Positions 37,001 through 43,236 of a DNA stretch of 64,000 nt are shown here, in pieces; the first letter of the stretch is position 1, and each line of letters begins with the position of its first letter. A program made the translations under genes and the position numbers. The notes under the pieces are model-generated. The model worked only from the letters and a program-made list of their open reading frames with translations, searched no databases and was not told where the DNA came from. Origin of the DNA: Streptomyces sp. NBC_00878. Its GTDB lineage: Bacteria > Actinomycetota > Actinomycetes > Streptomycetales > Streptomycetaceae. The stretch spans positions 3,534,001-3,598,000 of the forward strand of contig NZ_JAPEOK010000001.1 in NCBI RefSeq assembly GCF_026341515.1. The letters are read 5' to 3'.

Positions 37001-37378
37001 TCAGGCGGCACGGCCGTCGGGGTAGGCGCAGGGAATGCACATGCCGAGCGAGCCGGGGATGACGTATCCGGCATCGAGCCGGCAGGCGGGGCAGGTACGG
37101 CGCGCCAGGTTGGCCTTGGCGAGCGCGGCCCACTTGCCCGGCGTCATCGGCCGTACCGGCTTGGCGTGGTCGAGGCGGTAGAGGTAGGCGACCAGCGGTC
37201 CCCGCCGGAAGCGCGGGCGCAGTACCTGCGCGGCCACCGGCTGCCCGCCCGGACGCAAACCCCGCGCCCGCAGTTGGCGGAAGGTGGCGTAGCCGTCGGG
37301 GGCGTAGCGCCATGGGTAAGTGGGGATGCCGTGGCGGGCGCCGGTGGGGTCGTAGCACTTGCCGTAGAACCCGGACAT
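37001..37378 (-). CDS. RRQRL-type zinc-binding protein of transfer modules
   Basis: 125 residues. GFYGKCYDPTGARHGIPTYPWRYAPDGYATFRQLRARGLRPGGQ is the conserved start of a small family found in Streptomyces conjugative elements, annotated by an RRQRL motif (here FRQLRARGL). The C-terminal CPACRLDAGYVIPGSLGMCIPC is a four-Cys zinc site. Start overlaps the SpdB-like stop (TGATG at 37376-37380). Function unknown. Confidence 0.82.
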   Translation of the reverse strand: MSGFYGKCYDPTGARHGIPTYPWRYAPDGYATFRQLRARGLRPGGQPVAAQVLRPRFRRGPLVAYLYRLDHAKPVRPMTPGKWAALAKANLARRTCPACRLDAGYVIPGSLGMCIPCAYPDGRAA

Positions 37379-38463
37379 CAGCCGGTCCGCTCGGCGAGAA
37401 GCGTGTCCCGCAGCATCCGGGCGTTGGCCGGCGAGGTGTGCACCTCACGGCGGATGCCCTCGGCGGTCACCCTCGTGTCCGGCCATCCGGCGGTCACCTT
37501 CCGAGCCTCGTCGAGCAGTTGAGCCGGGGTCCGCTTGGGTCGGGGCGATCGGGCGGCGTCGGGAAGCCGGCCGGTGGCGCCACGCGGGCGGGTCGACTCG
37601 GCCGCGACCGGACGCGGTGCGGGCGTCGTGGTCGGGGCGCCGATCGCGGGAATCGGTTTGAGCGGAGGGATCGACTTGCCCAGGTCGACCGCGACCGGAT
37701 CCGGCACGGTCAACCGCGTCACGGTCACGACCGGAGCCGGGGTCGATTCGGGCAGGTCAGCCATAGACCGTTTCCTTGCGGTCTCGGTGGATTCCTCCGC
37801 ATTGGCGACCGGTGCCGGATCGAGGGCAGGGGCGTTGAACATGGAGGCGAGCGCGGCGTCCGCTCCGGCGGTGATCCGGTCGCGCTGAACGTCCAGCAGC
37901 CTCGATCCGAGTGCCGTGTCCCCGATGCCGACCTTGCGGGCCAGCCGCCATGACTTGCGCTCCGACCACTTCTTGACCCGCTCGCTGGGGTGCTGTGCGG
38001 CGCGGGCGCGGTGGTAGGCGAGCGCCTGGACCAGGTCGGCGGTGCGGCGCTCGTTCTCCGCGTCGCGGCCGTCGGTGTGCACGACGATCCGCCGGGCCAG
38101 GAACGCCATGCCCTCCGCAGAGACCGACATGCCCATGGGGGTCAGGGCGTAGATCACGGTGCGGCCGGCGTCGGGTGCGGCCATCGCGCCCATGACGGCG
38201 GCAGCCGCCGGCAGCGCCCACAAGCCCGCCCGCACGATGCGCGGGGAGGACTGTCCCAGCATGGTCAGCCCCAACAGGACCAGGGCCAGCACGGCGGTCG
38301 CGCCCTCACCGGCCGCGAGCGCTCCGAGCGCGGTGCCCTTGCCGTAGGAGTGGCCGATGTTGCTGTACGTGCCGATCCCACCGAACACGCCCGTGGCCAG
38401 CATCGGCACGAACGCGGCGGCCAGGACCCCGGTCTGAACGCGGGTCAGTTTGACGCTGCTCAT
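37378..38463 (-). CDS. SpdB-like spread protein with C-terminal winged helix
   Basis: 361 residues. Residues ~5-115 contain about four hydrophobic helices (GVLAAAFVPMLATGVFGG, GATAVLALVLLGLTMLG, IVRAGLWALPAAAAVMGAMA, AGRTVIYALTPMGMSVSA). A cytoplasmic Pro/Thr-rich linker (~210-310) and a DNA-binding-like end (PAQLLDEARKVTAGWPDTRVTAEGIRREVHTSPANARMLRD) follow. Such DUF2637/SpdB proteins help intramycelial plasmid spread. ATG 38463 overlaps the stop of the upstream gene (ATGA). A longer frame to 39144 runs through two other genes and is rejected. Confidence 0.82.
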   Translation of the reverse strand: MSSVKLTRVQTGVLAAAFVPMLATGVFGGIGTYSNIGHSYGKGTALGALAAGEGATAVLALVLLGLTMLGQSSPRIVRAGLWALPAAAAVMGAMAAPDAGRTVIYALTPMGMSVSAEGMAFLARRIVVHTDGRDAENERRTADLVQALAYHRARAAQHPSERVKKWSERKSWRLARKVGIGDTALGSRLLDVQRDRITAGADAALASMFNAPALDPAPVANAEESTETARKRSMADLPESTPAPVVTVTRLTVPDPVAVDLGKSIPPLKPIPAIGAPTTTPAPRPVAAESTRPRGATGRLPDAARSPRPKRTPAQLLDEARKVTAGWPDTRVTAEGIRREVHTSPANARMLRDTLLAERTG

Positions 38464-38909
38464 CGGGCACCCCCGAGGGCGAGCAGGGCGGCGAGGATGA
38501 GCAGCGCCCCGCCGGCGCAGGTGAGGTCGACCGCGCGACGCAGGCCCGTGAACTTGGCCAGCGCGATACGGGACAGATTCGCGACATCCGCGCTCAGATC
38601 CTGCGACAGGGTCGCGGTGATCTGTTCGGCGGTGAGCGTGGCCCACAGCGGGAAGCCGTGGCGGCCACGCAGGTTGGGGCGGACCGACCGCAGCAACAGA
38701 CCCGCCGCGGCGACCAGCAGCCCCATGCCGAGTCCACCGGCGATGCAGGCGTGAAGGGGAAGGGGAAGGGGGAGGTCCTTGGCGACCGTCCATGAACCGG
38801 CGAGGACCGCACCGACGAACGCCAACAGCAGACCGGTCTTCGTGTCGGTCCGCGCGATCTCCGCCTTCACCTCCGCGTGAGCGGCGGCGAGGGTCTGAGG
38901 GGTGCTCAT
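38460..38909 (-). CDS. Pycsar-effector-like (DUF5706) membrane protein
   Basis: 149 residues. Resembles the Pycsar transmembrane effector family: LAAAHAEVKAEIARTDTKTGLLLAFVGAVLAGSWTV (helix 1 preceded by the conserved K-x-D-T-K), LHACIAGGLGMGLLVAAAGLLLRSVRPNLRG (helix 2), an amphipathic middle with GFPLWA, and a C-terminal helix VDLTCAGGALLILAALLALG. Known Pycsar effectors disrupt the membrane when a neighbouring cyclase makes cUMP or cCMP; no cyclase gene is present in this element. Coupled by ATGA to DUF6284 before and SpdB after. A role in transfer rather than defence is plausible. Confidence 0.72.
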   Translation of the reverse strand: MSTPQTLAAAHAEVKAEIARTDTKTGLLLAFVGAVLAGSWTVAKDLPLPLPLHACIAGGLGMGLLVAAAGLLLRSVRPNLRGRHGFPLWATLTAEQITATLSQDLSADVANLSRIALAKFTGLRRAVDLTCAGGALLILAALLALGGAR

Positions 38910-39172
38910 GCGGACACCCCCGGAATGTGCATCGTGGTGAGGTTGGCCGCCGCGAGGCGGGCAGCCAGCACCTTGCGACGGGCCCGCCGGATACGCCGCG
39001 CGTCCACCTCGTTCGGCGTCCGGTCCAGCGCGATGATCTGCGCGTCCAGCAACTCAACTTCCGCCCGAATGACGGGCATCTCGTGCTCAATCGCGTCCAG
39101 CTCCGCGAACGTCGGCTCACGGTCAAACTCGGCGGCGGTAACAACCGCCTGAACAGTGACGATGTGCCTCAT
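38906..39172 (-). CDS. DUF6284-family small protein, first gene of the transfer operon
   Basis: 88 residues, soluble and strongly helical. Family features: MRHIVTVQAVVTAAEF, EPTFAELDAIEHEMPVIRAEVELLDAQI, then RTPNEVDARRIRRARRKVLAARLA, a basic helix. ATG 39172 begins the operon; a strong hairpin lies upstream. Function unknown, common in AICEs. Confidence 0.8.
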   Translation of the reverse strand: MRHIVTVQAVVTAAEFDREPTFAELDAIEHEMPVIRAEVELLDAQIIALDRTPNEVDARRIRRARRKVLAARLAAANLTTMHIPGVSA

Positions 39173-39210
39173 GGGTCGTGGTTCCTCTCACAGGTGGAAC
39201 GGCCCGAACA

Positions 39211-39240
39211 GCGGCCCCGGGTCTAGCCACCCGGGGCCGC
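39211..39240. terminator. Strong hairpin upstream of the transfer operon
   Basis: GCGGCCCCGGGT (39211-39222) and ACCCGGGGCCGC (39229-39240), 12 bp perfect with a 6-nt loop. It lies between the GntR gene and the DUF6284 gene, both on the minus strand, so it can insulate the operon from the regulator transcript. Confidence 0.75.
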
Positions 39241-39491
39241 GCGCCGTTGAAGTCGGATGTCCGGCTCCCCTCAGCGCTGCTCGTACGAGACGAGCAGCGG
39301 AGGCAACCGGCCGCAGCCGTTGAGCTGCGGAAAGGTCAGTCGCGCTGTACCGCACACGGGACAGAACCCGCGCACGCCGCCCTCTTGCTTGCAGAGGTGG
39401 AGCGGCTACCTCAGACACACTGTTGAGTTTTCAATCAATGCGCGCTCACTTCGTACTCACCCCTGCGGGCTTTCCTCCGGGCACATCCATA

Positions 39492-39616
39492 GACTGGACC
39501 GGTGGACCGGTCCAGTCAACCCATGAGTCGTCCAGCGCGTCGAAGCGTGGGGCATTTCCGCTGCTCAGAAGCCCAGGAAAAAACCAAAAAAGCTGGACCG
39601 GCGGACCGGTCCAGCT
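39492..39616. promoter_or_regulatory. Two 26-bp near-palindromes, operators for the GntR regulator
   Basis: At 39492-39517 (halves GACTGGACCGGTG and GACCGGTCCAGTC) and 39591-39616 (halves AGCTGGACCGGCG and GACCGGTCCAGCT). Both contain TGGACCGGYGGACCGGTCCA and match the site at 40374-40393. They fall in the 464-bp gap between the transfer operon and the GntR gene (39173-39636); no gene is seen there. Confidence 0.75.
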
Positions 39617-39636
39617 CCACTGCGGGTAACTCAGGC

Positions 39637-40353
39637 CTACATGGCATAGGTGTCCACCTGTTCGTAGTGAGCGGAGGGTGTAACCCCCTCTTCGCACACG
39701 AGCGGGAGCCCGTCTTGGTCGTAGGCGGTGTGCAGAAGGACGGCGACGGCTGTCCCCTCGGGCAGCGCCAAGTGGTGAGACTCGGACTCGGTTGCCAGCC
39801 GTACCGTGGTCACGTCCACGCCTTCTACCGGGTAGCGGCCGGTCTGTCGGCGAACGTAGCGAGTCGTTCCTTCGGCGATGGGGGCGGTCTGCGCCAGTCG
39901 GGGGGAGGCATCCGCGACCTCCGGCGGGAACCACGCTTCCGCGTAGCTGTGTGGACTCCCGTCCGGGAGCTGGTGGAGTCGGATGCGCCGTAGTGTGACG
40001 ACCCCCGAATTCATGCGTAGCGCGGCTGCTACGCGCACCGGGGGCTCGCTCCAATCCGGCTCACCGACCCGCACGAAGGGCATGCCGCCGGAGATGCGAG
40101 CGGAGCCCGAACGCCGTGAGCCGACGGGGCGAGCGACGGGCGTTTCCGTCACTACAAAGCCTGTCCCCTGCTTGGCCACAACCACGCCATCGTTCCGAAG
40201 CACGTCCATGGCCTTGACCGTGGTCGCACGCGACACCGACCACTGTTCTGCAAGGTCCCGCCCGGACGGCAGGGTCTCGCCCGGAGCAAACTCGCCGGCG
40301 GCGATGCGGGCGCGTAGAGACTCCGCGATCTCCTCGTACTTCAGTAGTGCCAT
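39637..40353 (-). CDS. GntR/HutC-family repressor of the element (KorSA-like)
   Basis: 238 residues. Winged helix at ~5-75 (YEEIAESLRARIAAGEFAPGETLPSGRDLAEQWSVSRATTVKAMDVL), then a UTRA domain (~95-235, MNSGVVTLRRIRLHQLPDGSPHSYAEAWFPPEV, LPEGTAVAVLLHTAYDQDGLPL). It has the architecture of pSAM2 KorSA and its relatives, which repress transfer and replication genes. ATG 40353 has AAGGGGAAG before it; longer frames cross the operator. Three matching palindromes flank the gene, consistent with autoregulation and control of the transfer operon. Confidence 0.88.
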   Translation of the reverse strand: MALLKYEEIAESLRARIAAGEFAPGETLPSGRDLAEQWSVSRATTVKAMDVLRNDGVVVAKQGTGFVVTETPVARPVGSRRSGSARISGGMPFVRVGEPDWSEPPVRVAAALRMNSGVVTLRRIRLHQLPDGSPHSYAEAWFPPEVADASPRLAQTAPIAEGTTRYVRRQTGRYPVEGVDVTTVRLATESESHHLALPEGTAVAVLLHTAYDQDGLPLVCEEGVTPSAHYEQVDTYAM

Positions 40354-40373
40354 GGCTTCCCCTTTGGCTGATG

Positions 40374-40403
40374 CTGGACTGGTCCACCGGTACACACGAT
40401 ACT
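40374..40403 (+). promoter_or_regulatory. Third GntR operator overlapping the divergent promoter
   Basis: TGGACTGGTCCACCGGTACA (40374-40393) is the complement of the site consensus with two changes. GATACT at 40398-40403 lies seven bases before the ATG of the methyltransferase gene and fits a -10 box, so bound repressor would cover the promoter of both divergent genes. Confidence 0.65.
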
Positions 40404-40409
40404 GCCAAC

Positions 40410-41228
40410 ATGTCGGAACTCGAATTGGCTCCCTCTGTCCTGCGCTTCTACAGCGAGACCGTGGACGAAAGCAGTCGCCTCTACCACTCAGCTGACGGTC
40501 GTCTTGAGCTGGCCCGGACTAAGGAACTCCTACGTCGCTTCCTGCCACCGGCGCCCGCGCGCGTACTGGACGTGGGAGGCGGGCCCGGGGTGCATGCGGA
40601 GTGGCTGGTCAAAGACGGATACGCGGTTTCGCTGGTGGACCCCGTTCCCCGCCATGTTGAGCAGGCGTCCGCGATCTGCTCGGCGTCGCTCGGAGACGCG
40701 CGGGCGCTCGATGCGCAGGACGACAGTTATGACGTCGTTCAGCTACTCGGCCCGCTCTATCACCTGCCCGATGCCGCCGACCGTCACAAGGCACTCTCTG
40801 AGGCTCGGCGCGTAGTGAAGCCGGGTGGGCTCGTTGCCGCAGCGGCGATCAACCGCTACGCCTCGCTCTTCGAGCACGTCACGTACGCACACCTGCATAC
40901 CGAGCGCATTCAACAGGCGATCTCGAAGATTCTCGCTACGGCGGTGCACGACGGCCCTCACTTCACCCTGGCCTACTTCCACCGCGCTGAAGAACTCGCC
41001 GATGAGCTTCGGGAGTCAGGCCTTGTCGACGTGGAGGTTTTCGGCATTGAGGGTCCGGCATGGTCGCTGGTCAAGGCGGTTGAGCAACAGCCAGGAGAGG
41101 GGCCTACCGACGACCTGATTGCTTCCGCCGTGACGGCCGCGCGGATGGCTGAGCCGTACCCGGAACTGCTTGCAGCTAGCTCACACCTGCTCGCAGTGGG
41201 GCGGGCTCCCGCACGCGTAGCTGCCTGA
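40410..41228 (+). CDS. SAM-dependent methyltransferase, class I (element cargo)
   Basis: 272 residues. Rossmann motif I ARVLDVGGGPGVHAEWL (~residues 48-64), acidic motif VSLVDPVPRHV (~75), DDSYDVVQLLGPLYHL (motif IV-like, ~105), and ARRVVKPGGLVAAAAINRYASLF. It matches small-molecule or antibiotic-type methyltransferases; substrate unknown. ATG 40410 has no ribosome site and lies ~7 nt after a -10-like GATACT, so the mRNA is probably leaderless. It is the only plus-strand gene of the element and the last before attR. Confidence 0.87.
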   Translation: MSELELAPSVLRFYSETVDESSRLYHSADGRLELARTKELLRRFLPPAPARVLDVGGGPGVHAEWLVKDGYAVSLVDPVPRHVEQASAICSASLGDARALDAQDDSYDVVQLLGPLYHLPDAADRHKALSEARRVVKPGGLVAAAAINRYASLFEHVTYAHLHTERIQQAISKILATAVHDGPHFTLAYFHRAEELADELRESGLVDVEVFGIEGPAWSLVKAVEQQPGEGPTDDLIASAVTAARMAEPYPELLAASSHLLAVGRAPARVAA

Positions 41229-41385
41229 CCCGTATCGCCGCAGGTCACGACCTGCGCGCGGGGCCGTCTGTGGGCCGTCCGAGGGTGGCCGACGACGACC
41301 AATGACGACCACTGACAACGGCTACCGTGCAGCCCCCCAGGGGGATGCAGGGCTGCGCTGCACCCCACCACAAGGGCGGTTCAGT

Positions 41386-41399
41386 ACCAGCGCTACTGA
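41386..41399 (+). other. attR: second copy of ACCAGCGCTACTGA
   Basis: Exact copy of the hisN 3' end, 158 bp after the methyltransferase stop. Here it is flanked symmetrically (CAGTA on the left of CCAGCGC, TACTG on the right), giving an inverted pair that could bind integrase. The surrounding 343-bp gap (41229-41571) shows no gene; sequence right of 41399 should be chromosome. Confidence 0.82.
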
Positions 41400-41571
41400 G
41401 GGGTCCGGGGTCACTGGGGTCGTCTGGGGCACCAGCGCACGGAATGCGCGCCCCAATCCGGCCGCACGCGCCCTCTTGTTGACCGTCTCTTTAACTGCGA
41501 CCCTGAGAGTCCCCCCACTTGTGAACTTGTGAATCCGTTAACGAACGGATTCGTAGGAGGTGGCTCCGTCC

Positions 41572-41964
41572 ATGCTCGTCCGCGACGCCATGAGCACGGT
41601 GGTCCTCACCATCGGACCCGCTCACACCCTCAAACAGGCCGCCGCGCTGATGTCCGCGCGCCGCATCGGCGCAGCCGTGGTCCTCGACCCCGACGAGGGC
41701 GGGCTCGGCATCCTCACCGAACGCGACATCCTCAACTCCGTCGGCCTGGGCCAGAGCCCGGACACCGAGCGGGCACACGCCCACACGACCACCGACGTGG
41801 TGTTCGCCGCCCCGACCTGGACACTGGAAGAGGCCGCGCTGGCCATGTCCCACGGCGGCTTCCGCCACCTCATCGTCCTCGACCACGACGAGCCGGTCGG
41901 CATCGTCTCGGTCCGCGACATCATCCGCTGCTGGGCACCGATGCGACAGCACGCCCCGGCCTGA
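41572..41964 (+). CDS. CBS-domain pair protein
   Basis: 130-residue protein made of two CBS modules: residues ~1-60 (MLVRDAMSTVVLTIGPAHTLKQAAALMSARRIGAAVVLD, GILTERDIL) and ~70-125 (TTDVVFAAPTWTLEEAALAMSHGGFRHLIVLDHDEPVGIVSVRDI). Such stand-alone pairs bind adenine nucleotides and act as energy or redox sensors. ATG 41572 follows AGGAGG (41555-41560) with 11 bases; a GTG at 41560 overlaps the ribosome site. First chromosomal gene after the element. Confidence 0.88.
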   Translation: MLVRDAMSTVVLTIGPAHTLKQAAALMSARRIGAAVVLDPDEGGLGILTERDILNSVGLGQSPDTERAHAHTTTDVVFAAPTWTLEEAALAMSHGGFRHLIVLDHDEPVGIVSVRDIIRCWAPMRQHAPA

Positions 41965-42228
41965 AACACGCCCCCATCACCCCCGGAAGCAACCGCAACC
42001 AACCAGAACCAACCGGAACCAACCGCCGGCAAGGCGAACGGGCCGGACCCCCGTTACGGGAGATCCGGCCCGCTCTTCAACGGCAAGCGTTCCAGCGCCG
42101 GCGCCAGCCGCGCAGTTGCCTGGACCGCGGCTTCCAGCCACTTGCCGAAGTCTCCGTCAGGTCGACGTCGGCCCGAGGTCGACCCGACGTCGAACCAATC
42201 CAGCCCCAGCCCATCCTCGATCTCACAA

Positions 42229-42251
42229 TAGACAATATCTAATTCAAGTAG
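42229..42251. promoter_or_regulatory. AT-rich overlapping palindromes, possible Fur-family operator
   Basis: TAGACAATATCTA (42229-42241) and CTAATTCAAGTAG (42239-42251) overlap, about 55-75 bp before the Fur-family gene, in DNA far richer in A/T than its surroundings. The rest of the gap 41965-42302 holds an AACCA-rich stretch (41995-42025) and no gene. Confidence 0.55.
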
Positions 42252-42302
42252 AGCTCCAAACTCACACCTGTTCGGAATCTGGTCGTCCTTGCTGTTAAGC
42301 TG

Positions 42303-42725
42303 ATGGGCATGAGTGACCTGTTGGAACGACTCCGCGGACGCGGCTGGCGGATGACCGCGCAGCGGCGCGTCGTGGCCGAGGTCCTCGACGGCGATCACGT
42401 CCATCTGACGGCCGACGAGGTCCACTCGAGGGCCGTCGCCAAGCTGCCCGAGATCTCCCGGGCGACCGTCTACAACACGCTGGGTGAGCTGGTCTCGCTC
42501 GGCGAGGTGCTGGAAGTCGCCACGGACAAGCGTGCGAAGCGGTACGACCCGAACGCTCACCGTCCGCACCACCACCTGGTCTGCGCCCAGTGCGGCGCGA
42601 TCAAGGACGTCCACCCGGACGGCAACCCCCTGGCCGACCTCCCGGACTCCGAGCGCTTCGGCTTCACGGTCTCGGGCGTAGAGGTGACGTACCGGGGTGT
42701 GTGCCCGAACTGCGCGGCGGCCTGA
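42303..42725 (+). CDS. Fur-family metalloregulator/peroxide sensor
   Basis: 140 residues. N-terminal winged helix (RGRGWRMTAQRRVVAEVL, ISRATVYNTLGELVSLGEV), then a dimer domain with HRPHHHLVCAQCGAIKDV (regulatory metal His and first CxxC) and CPNC at the end (second CxxC, structural zinc). The HHHLVCxxCG pattern is present in Fur, PerR and CatR-type proteins, so the signal is not decided by sequence. ATG 42303 or 42309 (MSDLLERLRGRGW) may be used. An AT-rich palindromic site upstream suggests autoregulation; a strong terminator follows. Confidence 0.9.
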   Translation: MGMSDLLERLRGRGWRMTAQRRVVAEVLDGDHVHLTADEVHSRAVAKLPEISRATVYNTLGELVSLGEVLEVATDKRAKRYDPNAHRPHHHLVCAQCGAIKDVHPDGNPLADLPDSERFGFTVSGVEVTYRGVCPNCAAA

Positions 42726-42771
42726 CCGCCGACACGACGATCCCCGATCCTCGATCTCCGAACCCTGAAGC

Positions 42772-42803
42772 AAAGCCCCGGCCCACGAGAAGGCCGGGGC
42801 TTT
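42772..42803 (+). terminator. Terminator of the Fur-family gene
   Basis: AAAGCCCCGGCC (42772-42783) and GGCCGGGGCTTT (42792-42803), 12-bp stem with 8-nt loop, 47 bp after the stop. Confidence 0.85.
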
Positions 42804-42848
42804 CCGCATCCTCCGGCGGACCGCCCTCCCGCCGACGACAGACAACAC

Positions 42849-42882
42849 CGAAGGCCCGGAACCGTTGGTTCCGGGCCTTCGG
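42849..42882 (-). terminator. Terminator of the first initiator tRNA gene
   Basis: CGAAGGCCCGGAAC pairs with GTTCCGGGCCTTCG around a short CGTTG loop. It lies directly 3' of the tRNA on the minus strand and faces the Fur terminator, so it may serve both directions. Confidence 0.8.
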
Positions 42883-42889
42883 TCTTCAG

Positions 42890-42963
42890 TAGCGGGGACA
42901 GGATTTGAACCTGCGACCTCTGGGTTATGAGCCCAGCGAGCTACCGAGCTGCTCCACCCCGCG
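42890..42963 (-). tRNA. Initiator tRNA-Met (CAT), copy 1
   Basis: 74 nt without encoded CCA. Anticodon loop CTCATAA with stem CTGGG/CCCAG, whose three G-C pairs mark an initiator tRNA. The acceptor starts CGCGGGG and ends CCCCGCTA, leaving position 1 (C) opposite U, unpaired as required of initiators. T arm GCAGGTTCAAATCCTGT is intact. Identical to copy 2 at 45360-45433. Confidence 0.97.
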
Positions 42964-43061
42964 CCGTTGAACTGAACAGTACGTCACCACCGCCGACCAG
43001 CGCAAATCAGTTCCCGCGCCCCTGATGGGGCGCCTTCACGGCCCAGTCCCGCACCATTCAG

Positions 43062-43206
43062 CCTGTCCGGCGCTTGAGGACGAGCGCGTTCAGCGCGATA
43101 CGGGGGTTCGGGGGCGGAGCCCCTGAGTAAGGGACGATGGGGCCCCCGCTCGAGCGAAGCCGAGAGTGGGGGAGGGTAGGGGCGGCGGGGGCGGGGTAGG
43201 GGCGGC
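43062..43206 (+). repeat. Dispersed intergenic repeat, family A
   Basis: Core TGTCCGGCGCTTGAGGACGA (43064-43083), GGGGGCGGAGCCCC, then CTCGAGCGAAGCCGAGAGTG (43150-43169) and GGGGAGGGTAGGGGCGGCGG. Fills most of the gap between the tRNA and the Sel1 gene stop. Confidence 0.8.
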
Positions 43207-43236
43207 GGGGGCGAAAAGGCCAGCCCCGCCACCCCC

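Larger units (their letters stand above)
27064..41399. mobile_element. Actinomycete integrative and conjugative element (AICE), ~14.3 kb, in hisN
   Basis: Bounded by direct repeats ACCAGCGCTACTGA. Gene modules run int, xis, iteron region, replication genes, DNA methyltransferase, FtsK-like transfer gene, coupled transfer operon, GntR regulator and a methyltransferase. Size, gene order, single FtsK-type transfer protein and prim-pol replication fit the AICE class (pSAM2 relatives). All genes except the last are on the minus strand, toward attL. It separates hisN from its presumed chromosomal neighbours. It seems complete: no frameshift was seen in int, xis, replication or tra genes. Confidence 0.9.

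Noticed and set aside
37001..39144. Longer frame joining SpdB with upstream sequence
   Set aside because: It would overlap two coupled genes with their own ATGA starts; the SpdB start at 38463 is better supported.
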